Positions 1-7,915 of a stretch of 64,000 nt of DNA are shown here, piece by piece. The translations under genes and the position numbers were made by a program. Position 1 is the first letter of the stretch; every line of letters starts with the position of its first letter. The notes beneath the pieces are model-generated. The model saw only the letters and a program-made list of their open reading frames with translations, was not told the origin of the DNA and made no database searches. Source of the DNA: Arthrobacter sp. Alg241-R88 (GTDB lineage Bacteria; Actinomycetota; Actinomycetes; Actinomycetales; Micrococcaceae); the NCBI RefSeq assembly GCF_900537115.1, contig NZ_UNRG01000001.1, forward strand, positions 947,766 through 1,011,765, in the 5' to 3' direction.

Positions 1-186
1 CGGATCGTGGCCATCCTTGCCCAGCCCGTTATGCCGACCGCAACAGCAGCGCTCCTTGGCACCCTCGGCCAGCCGGAAGGGGAGGCCCGCCAGTTCTCCG
101 CCATCGGAACGCCGATTGCTGCCGGTACTGAACTGCCGGCTCCGTCGCCGGTGTTCCCCAAGTACGAGGAGCCCGCTGAGGGCTGA
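1..186 (+). CDS. metG: Methionine-tRNA ligase, C-terminal end (partial)
   Basis: Reading frame 1 is open from the window edge to a TGA at 184-186 and gives 61 residues. The tail contains LAQPVMPTATAALLGTLGQ and ends VFPKYEEPAEG, which resembles the end of the MetRS anticodon-binding domain (a PVMP-type helix, then a short F/VFPK/R motif). MetRS charges initiator and elongator tRNA-Met in the cytoplasm. The catalytic domain lies outside the window, so the assignment rests only on this tail. Confidence 0.7.
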   Translation, partial: RIVAILAQPVMPTATAALLGTLGQPEGEARQFSAIGTPIAAGTELPAPSPVFPKYEEPAEG

Positions 187-229
187 CGCTCTCTCACTTT
201 CTGCACGTTTTCCGCGAACGCTCTCTCAC
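186..229. repeat. Two direct copies of a 12-bp pyrimidine-rich repeat
   Basis: ACGCTCTCTCAC occurs at 186-197 and again, identically, at 218-229, a 32-bp period (about three helical turns). A CTTTC-like tract follows each copy. Directly downstream CCTTTCA and TGAAAGG form a 7-bp inverted repeat with a 10-nt loop (about 230-253) that could end metG transcription. It may be a dispersed genomic repeat or a protein-binding array; the window alone cannot decide. Confidence 0.45.
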
Positions 230-315
230 CTTTCAGGACGGATGGTGAAAGGCCGTCGCCGTTTCCTCCCAAAAGTGAAGGCAGCCACTGCGGGCTGTTC
301 GGATACTGAGACAGC

Positions 316-346
316 TTGACCAGCATATGGATGTCTTGGCTACGCT
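316..346 (+). promoter_or_regulatory. Putative leaderless promoter of leuB
   Basis: A TTGACC box at 316-321 and a TACGCT box at 341-346 are separated by 19 bp. The -10 box is followed by six bases and then the leuB ATG, so transcription would start at or next to the A of ATG. No Shine-Dalgarno precedes leuB, which fits a leaderless mRNA. Confidence 0.55.
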
Positions 347-352
347 GAAAGC

Positions 353-1405
353 ATGAGCGCATCCTTCATCGATCTTGCAGTTATTCCCGGCGACGGCATT
401 GGCCCTGAGGTCATTGCAGAAGCACTTAAGGTGCTGGAAAAGGCTGTCGCCTCGGAGGGTGTCGAGCTTAAGCAGACGCACTACAAGCTTGGCGCGGAGC
501 ACTGGCTGGCCACGGGCGAAACCTTGCCGGACGACGTCCTGGCGGATCTTCGGACCCGGGATGCCATCCTGTTCGGGGCAGTAGGTGCAGCCCCGGGCGA
601 TACCCGCATTCCGTCCGGCATCATTGAGCGCGAGATGCTGCTCAAGCTCCGCTTCAGCCTGGACCACTACGTCAACCTGCGGCCCTCCCGGCTCTATGGA
701 ACCGTGGGCAGCCCGTTGGCAAATCCCGGCGTCATCGACTTCATCGTGGTCCGCGAAGGTACCGAGGGCCCCTATGTCGGCAACGGCGGCACCCTCCGCG
801 CCGGAACTCCCCATGAGGTGGCTACGGAAGTCTCGCTGAACACCGCCCACGGGGTTGAGCGCGTTGTCCGGGATGCCTTCCGCCGGGCCAGCGCTAGGGA
901 GCGCAAGCACGTCACCCTTGTCCACAAGCACAACGTCCTGGTCTTCGCCGGGCACCTCTGGAAGCGTACGGTCGAGGCCGTGGCACAGGAGTTCCCGGAG
1001 GTCACCCACGACTACCTGCACGTGGACGCCGCAACCATCTTTATGGTCACCGATCCGTCCCGCTTCGACGTAATCGTCACCGACAACCTCTTCGGCGATA
1101 TCCTCACCGATCTTGCTGCAGCCATCACCGGCGGCATTGGGCTGGCAGCTTCCGGCAACATCAACATGGACCGCACCGCGCCGTCGATGTTCGAGCCGGT
1201 CCACGGCTCTGCCCCCGACATCGCCGGCCAGGGCAAGGCCGACCCCACCGCCGCCATCCTGTCCGCAGCGCTCCTGCTGGACCACCTCGGCTACACCCGG
1301 GCAGCCCGCAGGATCGAGGCGGCAGTGAGTGCCGACGTCGAAAAGCGCGACGGCGGTGCACGCACCACCAGCGCGGTGGGCGACGCCATCGCCGCCGGCC
1401 TGTAG
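353..1405 (+). CDS. leuB: 3-isopropylmalate dehydrogenase
   Basis: This 350-residue protein matches the usual LeuB length. It oxidises and decarboxylates (2R,3S)-3-isopropylmalate to 4-methyl-2-oxopentanoate with NAD+ in leucine synthesis. The N-terminus [10 protein letters not shown] and the motif [13 protein letters not shown] are typical of the isocitrate/isopropylmalate dehydrogenase family. [20 protein letters not shown] carries the metal-binding aspartates, and [14 protein letters not shown] is the C-terminal signature. The start is the first ATG after a TACGCT -10 box six bases upstream, with no Shine-Dalgarno. ilvE, the last step of the same pathway, follows 114 bp downstream. Confidence 0.95.
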   Translation: MSASFIDLAVIPGDGIGPEVIAEALKVLEKAVASEGVELKQTHYKLGAEHWLATGETLPDDVLADLRTRDAILFGAVGAAPGDTRIPSGIIEREMLLKLRFSLDHYVNLRPSRLYGTVGSPLANPGVIDFIVVREGTEGPYVGNGGTLRAGTPHEVATEVSLNTAHGVERVVRDAFRRASARERKHVTLVHKHNVLVFAGHLWKRTVEAVAQEFPEVTHDYLHVDAATIFMVTDPSRFDVIVTDNLFGDILTDLAAAITGGIGLAASGNINMDRTAPSMFEPVHGSAPDIAGQGKADPTAAILSAALLLDHLGYTRAARRIEAAVSADVEKRDGGARTTSAVGDAIAAGL

Positions 1406-1519
1406 CCGCGCCTTTAGCGGGCCTGGGCCTGGCGGCAACGGGCGTAAGCTTGTCTCGAATCACCAAATGCCGCCTTGACGCTCAACGCTGAGGCCAAGGC
1501 GGCCGATCGTGGAGGAACC

Positions 1520-2632
1520 ATGACTCAGACTGCCCACGGCGTCGAATTTTCGCAGCAGCTCTCGGACAACCCGAAGTCTGCTGAAGAGCGTGCAGCCATC
1601 CTGGCCAACCCGGGATTCGGCAATCACTTCACCGACCACACCGCCATCGTCGACTACAGCGTGGACGAGAACGGCAACGGGGGCTGGCGCAATGCCCGGG
1701 TGGAAGCTTACGGACCGATCTCCCTGGACCCGTCAGCTGCAGTGCTGCACTACGGTCAGGAGATCTTCGAAGGGCTCAAGGCGTACCGCCACGTGGACGG
1801 GTCCATCTGGTCCTTCCGCCCGGAGGCGAACGCAGCGCGCCTTAACAAGTCCGCCCGCCGGCTCGCCCTTCCGGAACTGCCTGCCGAGTACTTCCTCGGA
1901 GCAATCCGTGAACTGGTTGCCGCCGACAAGGACTGGGTTCCCAGCGGCGACGGTGAAGCGCTGTATCTCCGGCCGTTCATGATTGCGACCGAGGCCTTCC
2001 TGGGCGTCCGCGCCGCACGCGAGGTTTCCTTCCGGGTGATCGCCTCACCGGCCGGCAACTACTTCGGCGGCGAACTCAAGCCCGTGTCCATTTGGATCTC
2101 CCGGGAATACGCCCGAGCAGGCCGTGGCGGTACCGGCGATGCGAAGTGCGGCGGCAACTACGCAGCGTCGCTTATTGCCCAGCAGGAGGCTGAAGCCAAC
2201 GGCTGCAAGCAGGTCCTCTTCCTCGACCAGTTCAACGACAACGCAGTCGAGGAACTGGGCGGCATGAACGTCTTCTTCGTGATGAAGGACGGCTCACTGG
2301 TCACCCCTGCGCTGACCGGCACCATCCTTGAAGGCATCACCCGGATGTCCGTTATCCAGGTGGCCAAGGACATGGGACGCGAAGTCACCGAGCGGAAGAT
2401 CACCCTCGATGAATGGCGCGACGGCGTTGCCTCCGGTGAGATTGCCGAAGTCTTCGCCTGCGGTACTGCCGCCGTCATCACCCCGATCGGGGTCCTCAAG
2501 GACATCACGGAGTTCATCGGTTCCGAGGACGCCAAGGCCGGGGAAACCACCATGGCCATCCGCGAAAAGCTGTTGGGCATCCAGACCGGCGCAGTCCCCG
2601 ACACGCACGGCTGGCTGACCAGGCTGGCATAG
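1520..2632 (+). CDS. ilvE: Branched-chain amino acid aminotransferase
   Basis: This 370-residue PLP fold-type IV transaminase interconverts leucine, isoleucine and valine with their 2-oxo acids using 2-oxoglutarate/glutamate. The PLP lysine is K209 in GDAKCGGNYA, and YGQEIFEGLKAYR is the conserved N-terminal motif. The ATG at 1520 is chosen because GGAGG sits just upstream (1511-1515); an in-frame TTG at 1475 would add 15 residues without a ribosome site. It follows leuB on the same strand, probably as a pathway pair, and ends just before a strong hairpin. Confidence 0.95.
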   Translation: MTQTAHGVEFSQQLSDNPKSAEERAAILANPGFGNHFTDHTAIVDYSVDENGNGGWRNARVEAYGPISLDPSAAVLHYGQEIFEGLKAYRHVDGSIWSFRPEANAARLNKSARRLALPELPAEYFLGAIRELVAADKDWVPSGDGEALYLRPFMIATEAFLGVRAAREVSFRVIASPAGNYFGGELKPVSIWISREYARAGRGGTGDAKCGGNYAASLIAQQEAEANGCKQVLFLDQFNDNAVEELGGMNVFFVMKDGSLVTPALTGTILEGITRMSVIQVAKDMGREVTERKITLDEWRDGVASGEIAEVFACGTAAVITPIGVLKDITEFIGSEDAKAGETTMAIREKLLGIQTGAVPDTHGWLTRLA

Positions 2633-2662
2633 TCCCACTTTTCCCTGACTGAAAAAATTACG

Positions 2663-2698
2663 ACGGCGCCTGCCGGGCTCATCCCCGGCAGGCGCCGT
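2663..2698. terminator. Convergent terminator between ilvE and the next gene
   Basis: A perfect 15-bp stem (2663-2677 with 2684-2698) has a 6-nt loop. On the minus strand it is followed by a T-run (complement of GAAAAAATTA at 2651-2660), so it looks like a canonical intrinsic terminator for the minus-strand gene. It probably serves ilvE too. Confidence 0.8.
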
Positions 2699-2717
2699 TC
2701 GTTATGCAACAGGGGGA

Positions 2718-3311
2718 TTAGCGCCGCCCGGCCTTCCGGGCGGCATTCTTCAGTGCCTTGCGGGAAACCGGCTTCAGGGCCTTCCTGGCCGCTTCTTCCT
2801 CCAGGGCACGGTTGCGGCGGGCGTCGATAATGTCGTTCCACAGCGTCGTCGCGAAGACGCCGCCGTCCTGCGCGTACACATCGTAGGGGTAGTCGGCGAA
2901 TATAGGCGGCGTAGTGCTGCCGGAGGGCAGCTCCTGCCCTGTTGCTTTCGAGACGGCGTCTGCGATGGCCCAAGTCCTCGTCAGGTGGGGCGTGAGGTTC
3001 TCCTGGACAAACAGGGCGGCATCGCCGGAGGCAGCGGCCCGTTTCAGGAGCTCGGCCAGTTCTTCCGCCAGGAGCCCGGAGGCCGCTTCCTCCACGGGCG
3101 CCGCACCCCGCTTGAGATCCTCGGTGAGACCGTCCACCGCCGCACTCCAGTCGGCGGTCTCGCGGAACTTCTTCCAGGTGGGAAACCAGACAATGCTGCC
3201 CGTGGCGTGGTTGTGGATGTGCAGAAGCCCGCTGTTCTTCTCCGTTGCGGCATGGTCGTGACCGGCTGAATCGGCTTCGGCGAGGAGGTCTGCAAGCGTG
3301 GTGGTGCTCAT
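2718..3311 (-). CDS. Conserved-looking hypothetical protein, Lys/Arg-rich C-terminus
   Basis: This 197-residue protein belongs to no family I recognise. The N-terminal third contains a His-rich stretch (AGHDHAATEKNSGLLHIHNH), then WFPTWKKFRETADW. The middle is helical and Ala/Leu/Glu-rich, and the last 40 residues are strongly basic (KALKPVSRKALKNAARKAGRR), suggesting contact with nucleic acid or an acidic partner. No signal peptide or membrane segment is visible. The ATG at 3311 is preferred, with AGGAAG about 12 nt upstream; an in-frame TTG lies at 3341. It converges on ilvE across a shared terminator. Confidence 0.7.
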   Translation of the reverse strand: MSTTTLADLLAEADSAGHDHAATEKNSGLLHIHNHATGSIVWFPTWKKFRETADWSAAVDGLTEDLKRGAAPVEEAASGLLAEELAELLKRAAASGDAALFVQENLTPHLTRTWAIADAVSKATGQELPSGSTTPPIFADYPYDVYAQDGGVFATTLWNDIIDARRNRALEEEAARKALKPVSRKALKNAARKAGRR

Positions 3312-3446
3312 GTGATGTGGTTCCGGCTTCCTGGGAGACAACGAGGGGATTCACTGGTGGTCAACCCGGGCACCCCGCTGTTCTATTCCGGCCTGTTCTC
3401 CGCGCAACGGCCGCGGCGCTCCAGAGTCGGATGCAAAGATGGGACG

Positions 3447-4247
3447 GTGACCCCACCTTCCGGCCCCCTCCTGCAGCGCAGCTCAGCCCTGACGCAGTTC
3501 GTCCTGGCCCCCAACCCCGGGCCCATGAGCCTCGCAGGCACCAACTCCTACCTGCTGCGGCACCCCGGCCATCCGGGGGCCGTCGTGGTTGATCCTGGTC
3601 CCCTGGACGAGGCCCACCTCCAGGCACTCGCCGGTGCCGGCCCCGTTGAACTTATCCTCATCACTCACCGCCACGGCGACCATACCGCCGGCTCCGCGCG
3701 GCTGCATCAACTGACCGGCGCCCCGGTACGCGCTTCGGACCCTGCACACTGCCACGGCAACGGCACGCCGCTGCTCGACGGAGAGGTACTCCAATCTGCG
3801 GGCCTTGACGTCAGGGTGGTGGCAACGCCGGGCCACACCTCCGATTCAGTGTGCTTCCACCTGCCCGACGACGGCCCCCACGGTTCGGTGCTGACCGGGG
3901 ACACCATCCTGGGCAGCGGCACCACGATGCTTGACTATCCGGACGGGACCCTCGGGGAGTACCTGACCTCCCTCGACAGGCTGGAATCGCTGGGGCCGGC
4001 CACCGTCCTGCCCGCCCACGGCCCTGTCCTGCAATCCTTGACGGACGTCGTCGGGAACTACCGCGCCCATCGCCTCGAACGGCTGGCGCAGATCCGCGCG
4101 GCCTTGGAACGGCTCGGCCGGGATGCCACCATCGGTGACGTTGCTGACGCCGTCTATTCCGACGTCGACCCTTCCGTGCGGCGGGCAGCTGTTACGTCCG
4201 TTGCCGCCCAGCTTCACTACCTGCGGGGCTGGGCCGACAGGCCGTAA
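3447..4247 (+). CDS. Metallo-beta-lactamase-fold hydrolase
   Basis: This 266-residue MBL-fold protein carries the metal ligands H74-x-H76-x-D78-H79 in LITHRHGDHTAG. Further ligand motifs are VVATPGHTSDSVCF, LTGDTILG and VLPAHGPV. A C-terminal helical region (about 200-266) resembles the LACTB2 / glyoxalase II-like group. The likely activity is hydrolysis of a thioester, lactone or phosphodiester; the substrate is unknown. The GTG at 3447 is taken as the start because the longer frame to 3312 reads through the divergent gene's start region. AAAGAT lies six bases before it, so it may be leaderless. Confidence 0.85.
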   Translation: MTPPSGPLLQRSSALTQFVLAPNPGPMSLAGTNSYLLRHPGHPGAVVVDPGPLDEAHLQALAGAGPVELILITHRHGDHTAGSARLHQLTGAPVRASDPAHCHGNGTPLLDGEVLQSAGLDVRVVATPGHTSDSVCFHLPDDGPHGSVLTGDTILGSGTTMLDYPDGTLGEYLTSLDRLESLGPATVLPAHGPVLQSLTDVVGNYRAHRLERLAQIRAALERLGRDATIGDVADAVYSDVDPSVRRAAVTSVAAQLHYLRGWADRP

Positions 4248-4275
4248 GACGGCGGGTGCCGGTGTGGCGAGACGG

Positions 4276-4281
4276 TAGGGT
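4276..4281 (+). promoter_or_regulatory. Putative -10 box of the FAH-family gene
   Basis: TAGGGT lies seven bases before the ATG at 4289, with AGGAG overlapping the gap. No clear -35 is visible. The spacing suggests a leaderless or very short-leader transcript. Confidence 0.4.
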
Positions 4282-4288
4282 AGGAGCC

Positions 4289-5065
4289 ATGCGTATTGCC
4301 AGGTTTGTCGTCGATTCAGATCCCCTCTACGGCGTTGTTGAAGGTGACACGGGCAGTGAGGAAATCACTGTCATCCACGGGGACCCTTTCTTCAACGGGG
4401 TGGAACGTACATCCGTCCGCCACAAGCTGGAAGACGTCCGGCTGCTTGCCCCCATCATTCCCCGCAGCAAAGTGATCGGTGTGGGACGCAACTTCGTGGA
4501 ACACGCGCATGAACTCGGAAACGAAGTTCCCGCCCAGCCGCTCCTTTTCCTGAAGCCCAACACCGCCGTCGTTGGCCCCAACGATCCCGTGGTGCTGCCC
4601 GAGTTTTCCGAGGAAGTCTCCTTCGAGGCGGAGCTGTGCGTCGTGATCGGACGGATCTGCAAGGACGTGCCCGAGGAACGCGTGGATGATGTTATCTTCG
4701 GCTACACATGCGGCAACGACCTCACGGCCAGGGATGTCCAGAAGACAGACCTGCAGTGGACCCGGGCCAAGGGCTTTGACACCTCGGCGCCCCTGGGCCC
4801 GTGGATCGAGACGGACCTTGATACGGAGGACCTGCAGATCCAGGGCCGCCTGAACGGGGAGCTGCGGCAGGACGGCAGCACCAGCCAGATGATCAGGGGA
4901 GTACGGGAACTCGTGTCCGTTGTCTCCCAGGCGTTTACCCTCCTTCCCGGCGACGTGATCATGACCGGAACGCCGGCCGGAGTGGGCCTGGTCACCGCCG
5001 GGGACCGCTTTGAGGTGGAGATCGAGGGGATCGGCCGCCTGTCCAACCCCATCGTCCGCCGCTGA
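4289..5065 (+). CDS. Fumarylacetoacetate hydrolase family protein
   Basis: This 258-residue FAH-fold protein has an N-terminal cap of about 60 residues and then the catalytic fold. The metal ligands fit [10 protein letters not shown] (two glutamates) and a following Asp in [27 protein letters not shown] and [14 protein letters not shown] sequence near the C-terminus are family hallmarks. Members act as acylpyruvate hydrolases, oxaloacetate decarboxylases or hydratases on small 2-oxo acids, and the sequence does not tell which. TAGGAG precedes the ATG. It lies just upstream of gltX, possibly sharing its transcript. Confidence 0.9.
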   Translation: MRIARFVVDSDPLYGVVEGDTGSEEITVIHGDPFFNGVERTSVRHKLEDVRLLAPIIPRSKVIGVGRNFVEHAHELGNEVPAQPLLFLKPNTAVVGPNDPVVLPEFSEEVSFEAELCVVIGRICKDVPEERVDDVIFGYTCGNDLTARDVQKTDLQWTRAKGFDTSAPLGPWIETDLDTEDLQIQGRLNGELRQDGSTSQMIRGVRELVSVVSQAFTLLPGDVIMTGTPAGVGLVTAGDRFEVEIEGIGRLSNPIVRR

Positions 5066-5117
5066 CGCCTGGCTCCGCGCTGGGGGTTTTGCGCCAGACG
5101 GTAAAGTTGGAGCCACT

Positions 5118-6632
5118 ATGACTACTGCTTCTGCGTCAAATGCTGCCTCCATCCCGCCCGTCACCGCTGACACGCCCGTTCGGGTCCGCTTCTGCCCGTC
5201 GCCCACCGGCACTCCCCACGTCGGGCTGATCCGAACGGCACTGTTCAACTGGGCCTACGCCCGCCATACCAAGGGCACCATGGTGTTCCGGATCGAGGAC
5301 ACGGACTCGGCGCGGGACAGTGAGGAAAGCTACCACCAGCTGCTGGACGCGCTGAAGTGGCTGGGCATCGACTGGGACGAGGGCGTGGAAGTGGGCGGCC
5401 CGCATGAGCCGTACCGGCAGTCGCAGCGGAGCGGAATCTACCAGGACGTCATTGCCCGTCTCCGGGAGGGTGGCTTTGTCTACGAGTCGTACTCCACGCC
5501 GGAGGAAATCGAAGCGCGCCACCGTGCCGCGGGACGCGACCCGAAGCTTGGGTATGACGGCTTTGACCGCCACCTGACGGAGGAGCAGCTTGCCCAGTTC
5601 AAGGCAGAAGGCCGCGAGGCCGTCCTGCGGCTGCGGATGCCCGACGAAGACATCACCTTCAATGACCTCGTGCGCGGCGAGATCACCTTCCGTGCCGGTT
5701 CCGTCCCGGACTTCGCAGTGGTCCGTGCCAATGGAGCGCCCCTGTACACGCTGGTGAACCCGGTGGACGATGCCCTGATGGGCATCACCCATATCCTCCG
5801 CGGCGAGGACCTGCTCAGCTCCACTCCGCGCCAGATTGCCCTCTACCGCGCCCTGTACGCCGTGGGCGTTGCGCAGTACATGCCGGAGTTTGGCCACCTG
5901 CCCTATGTCATGGGCCAGGGCAACAAGAAGCTCTCCAAGCGCGATCCCGAATCGAGCCTGTTCCTGCACCGGGAACGCGGCTTCATTCCCGAAGGCCTGC
6001 TGAACTACCTCTCGCTCCTGGGCTGGTCCCTGAGCGCGGACGAAGACATCTTCACTGTTGAACAGCTGGTGGAGCACTTCGACATCCATGACGTCCTGGG
6101 CAACCCCGCACGCTTCGACCTCAAGAAGGCTGAAGCGATCAACGGCACGCACGTCCGGATGCTCCCGCCTGAGGTCTTCCGGGAACGCCTCGTTCCGTAC
6201 CTGCGCGCAGCGGACCTGGTGGGGGAGATCCTGACCGACCGGGAAGAGGAAATCCTCACCGAGGCCGCGCCGCTGGTCCAGGAGCGCATCACGCTGCTGG
6301 GCGAGGCGCCCGAAATGCTGGCGTTCCTCTTCAAAGCGGACGACGCCATCGACGTTGCCGCTGATGCCCGGAAGGGGCTCCCGGAAAACCTGACGGAAGT
6401 ACTGGATGCAGCCATCGCAGCGCTCGAACCTGTTGAGGACTGGACGCCGGACAACATCCAGACCGCGCTCAAGCAGGCACTCGTTGAGGACCTTGGCATC
6501 AAACCCCGCCTCGCTTTCGGACCGGTGCGAACGGCCGTTTCGGGCCGGCGGATCTCGCCGCCGCTGTTCGAGTCCATGGTGATCCTGGGCAAGGAGTCCT
6601 CCCTCCGCCGCCTTCGCGCATTCCGCGGCTGA
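5118..6632 (+). CDS. gltX: Glutamate-tRNA ligase
   Basis: This 504-residue class I synthetase attaches Glu to tRNA-Glu. In most actinobacteria the same enzyme also mischarges tRNA-Gln for GatCAB. Motifs seen are [20 protein letters not shown] (HIGH-type) and [10 protein letters not shown] (KMSKS-type), followed by the anticodon-binding helical domain. The ATG at 5118 has GGAG 10 nt upstream and a TAAAGT box at 5102-5107. The stop overlaps the start of the next gene. Its likely substrates, tRNA-Gln and tRNA-Glu, are encoded about 850 bp downstream. Confidence 0.95.
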   Translation: MTTASASNAASIPPVTADTPVRVRFCPSPTGTPHVGLIRTALFNWAYARHTKGTMVFRIEDTDSARDSEESYHQLLDALKWLGIDWDEGVEVGGPHEPYRQSQRSGIYQDVIARLREGGFVYESYSTPEEIEARHRAAGRDPKLGYDGFDRHLTEEQLAQFKAEGREAVLRLRMPDEDITFNDLVRGEITFRAGSVPDFAVVRANGAPLYTLVNPVDDALMGITHILRGEDLLSSTPRQIALYRALYAVGVAQYMPEFGHLPYVMGQGNKKLSKRDPESSLFLHRERGFIPEGLLNYLSLLGWSLSADEDIFTVEQLVEHFDIHDVLGNPARFDLKKAEAINGTHVRMLPPEVFRERLVPYLRAADLVGEILTDREEEILTEAAPLVQERITLLGEAPEMLAFLFKADDAIDVAADARKGLPENLTEVLDAAIAALEPVEDWTPDNIQTALKQALVEDLGIKPRLAFGPVRTAVSGRRISPPLFESMVILGKESSLRRLRAFRG

Positions 6633-7369
6633 TGACGGCTCCCATGCAGGTAGGCGGCGCGGTCCTGGACACGCCTTTCGGTTCTGTCCGCGGGGTGCTT
6701 TTCGACATCGATGACACCCTGGTTGACCTCGAATTCTCGATGACCACTGCCTTGCGGGAAGTCAGCGAACACCTCCTGCCCGGCCTTGACCAGGCCGGGT
6801 GGGAGCGGTTCGGACGCATCTTCACCCATGAGACCACGCACTACTACGACCGGTACCTGGCAGGTGAGCTCACGTTCAACGAACAGCGGCTGCTGCGCGG
6901 CCGCGCGGCCTTGGGGCATTTTGGGATTGAACTTGCGGAGGGCGAGCAATCGCACCAGTGGCTTAGCGCGTACATGGAAAAACAGCCCGCGTACGTAAAG
7001 CCGTTTCCGGACGTGATGCCGCTGCTGGATGTCCTGGACGAAGCCGGCGTCCCCTACGGGGCGGTCAGCAACAACGTGCATGACTACCAGCGCGCCAAGC
7101 TGGATGGGGCTGGACTCGCCCGGGTCAGGCGGCTGGTGGGAACGGACACCCTCGGTGTGGCCAAACCGGATCCGGCCATCTACCTCGAGGGGGTCCGGCT
7201 TCTCGGCACCGCCCCTGCCGACACGCTGTATGTGGGAGACAACCGCCTCCTGGATGCCGAGGGCTCGACGGCGGCCGGCCTCCTGGGCGTCTGGCTCAAC
7301 CGGGCGGGGGAGGCGGCTGCCGGATTCGACGGCGGCATGGTGACCTCGCTGGACCAGTTGGTCAGCTAA
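6632..7369 (+). CDS. HAD-superfamily hydrolase
   Basis: This 245-residue HAD protein has the catalytic aspartates D25 and D27 in LFDIDDTLVD, a helical cap (about 40-120), motif II near GAVSNNVHD, a lysine in VAKPDPAIY and the motif IV acidic site in LYVGDNRLLDAEG. It probably dephosphorylates a small metabolite; the substrate is unknown. The ATG overlaps the gltX stop by one base, so the two are translationally coupled. Confidence 0.9.
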   Translation: MTAPMQVGGAVLDTPFGSVRGVLFDIDDTLVDLEFSMTTALREVSEHLLPGLDQAGWERFGRIFTHETTHYYDRYLAGELTFNEQRLLRGRAALGHFGIELAEGEQSHQWLSAYMEKQPAYVKPFPDVMPLLDVLDEAGVPYGAVSNNVHDYQRAKLDGAGLARVRRLVGTDTLGVAKPDPAIYLEGVRLLGTAPADTLYVGDNRLLDAEGSTAAGLLGVWLNRAGEAAAGFDGGMVTSLDQLVS

Positions 7370-7385
7370 GTCACACTGTGCCGAT

Positions 7386-7414
7386 TTGTGCGGGCCGGAA
7401 GTCTCGGGTAAAGT
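7386..7414 (+). promoter_or_regulatory. Promoter of the tRNA-Gln/tRNA-Glu unit
   Basis: TTGTGC (7386-7391) and TAAAGT (7409-7414) are separated by exactly 17 bp, a good sigma-A-type arrangement about 65 bp before mature tRNA-Gln. Confidence 0.6.
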
Positions 7415-7478
7415 AATTTCTCGTGCTGAGGCGCACGGAGCGGGGCAAAGGCCCTGAAAACCGGCCCGAAAGTATCAT

Positions 7479-7550
7479 TGGGATATGGTGTAATTGGCAA
7501 CACTACGGTTTCTGGTACCGTCATTCTAGGTTCGAGTCCTGGTATCCCAG
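7479..7550 (+). tRNA. tRNA-Gln (anticodon CTG)
   Basis: The 72-nt cloverleaf has acceptor stem TGGGATA/TATCCCA (7479-7485 with 7543-7549) and discriminator G at 7550. The anticodon stem is ACGGT/ACCGT around loop TTCTGGT, placing CTG at 7512-7514. The T-loop is GGTTCGAGTCC-like. It reads CAG codons. No CCA is encoded. Confidence 0.95.
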
Positions 7551-7685
7551 CTCTGCTCAGAGGCCCGTTGCGGGCCAAAAGCAGAAGGTTTCAGCCGGTT
7601 CGCCGATTTGAAACCACAGCGAAGTGTGTGAAACAATCACTGAGCTGACCAGCGGAAACGCTGAAAGAAGTACGGTAAAGTACAC

Positions 7686-7758
7686 GGCCCCATCGTATAG
7701 CGGCCTAGTACGCCGCCCTCTCACGGCGGTAACGCGGGTTCGAATCCCGCTGGGGTCA
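7686..7758 (+). tRNA. tRNA-Glu (anticodon CTC)
   Basis: The 73-nt cloverleaf has acceptor GGCCCCA/TGGGGTC (one G-T pair; 7686-7692 with 7751-7757) and discriminator A at 7758 followed by an encoded CCA. The anticodon stem CCGCC/GGCGG (7713-7717 with 7725-7729) holds CTC at 7720-7722. It reads GAG codons. Being 135 bp after tRNA-Gln with a terminator only after the second, the two are probably cotranscribed. Confidence 0.95.
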
Positions 7759-7765
7759 CCAACGG

Positions 7766-7799
7766 AATGGTCCCGGGCAAACGCCCGGGACCATTTTTT
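7766..7799 (+). terminator. Intrinsic terminator after tRNA-Glu
   Basis: A perfect 13-bp stem (7766-7778 with 7783-7795), a 4-nt loop and a run of six T (7794-7799) form a canonical rho-independent terminator. Confidence 0.92.
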
Positions 7800-7915
7800 G
7801 TTTCCGCAACAAGTCGTGGAACGCGCCATCACTTTCCGGGGAGGGTGCGGGAGGTGGTGGGGCGTTGGGCAGGAAACGGCACCCCATACCCGCCGTCAAC
7901 TGGCATGATGTTGCT

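Noticed and set aside
233..1438. A 401-codon minus-strand frame opposite leuB
   Set aside because: leuB is unambiguous and the antisense product has no recognisable domain.
7676..7681. TAAAGT as a -10 box for tRNA-Glu
   Set aside because: It lies only five bases before the mature 5' end and has no -35 at normal spacing; cotranscription from the tRNA-Gln promoter is simpler.
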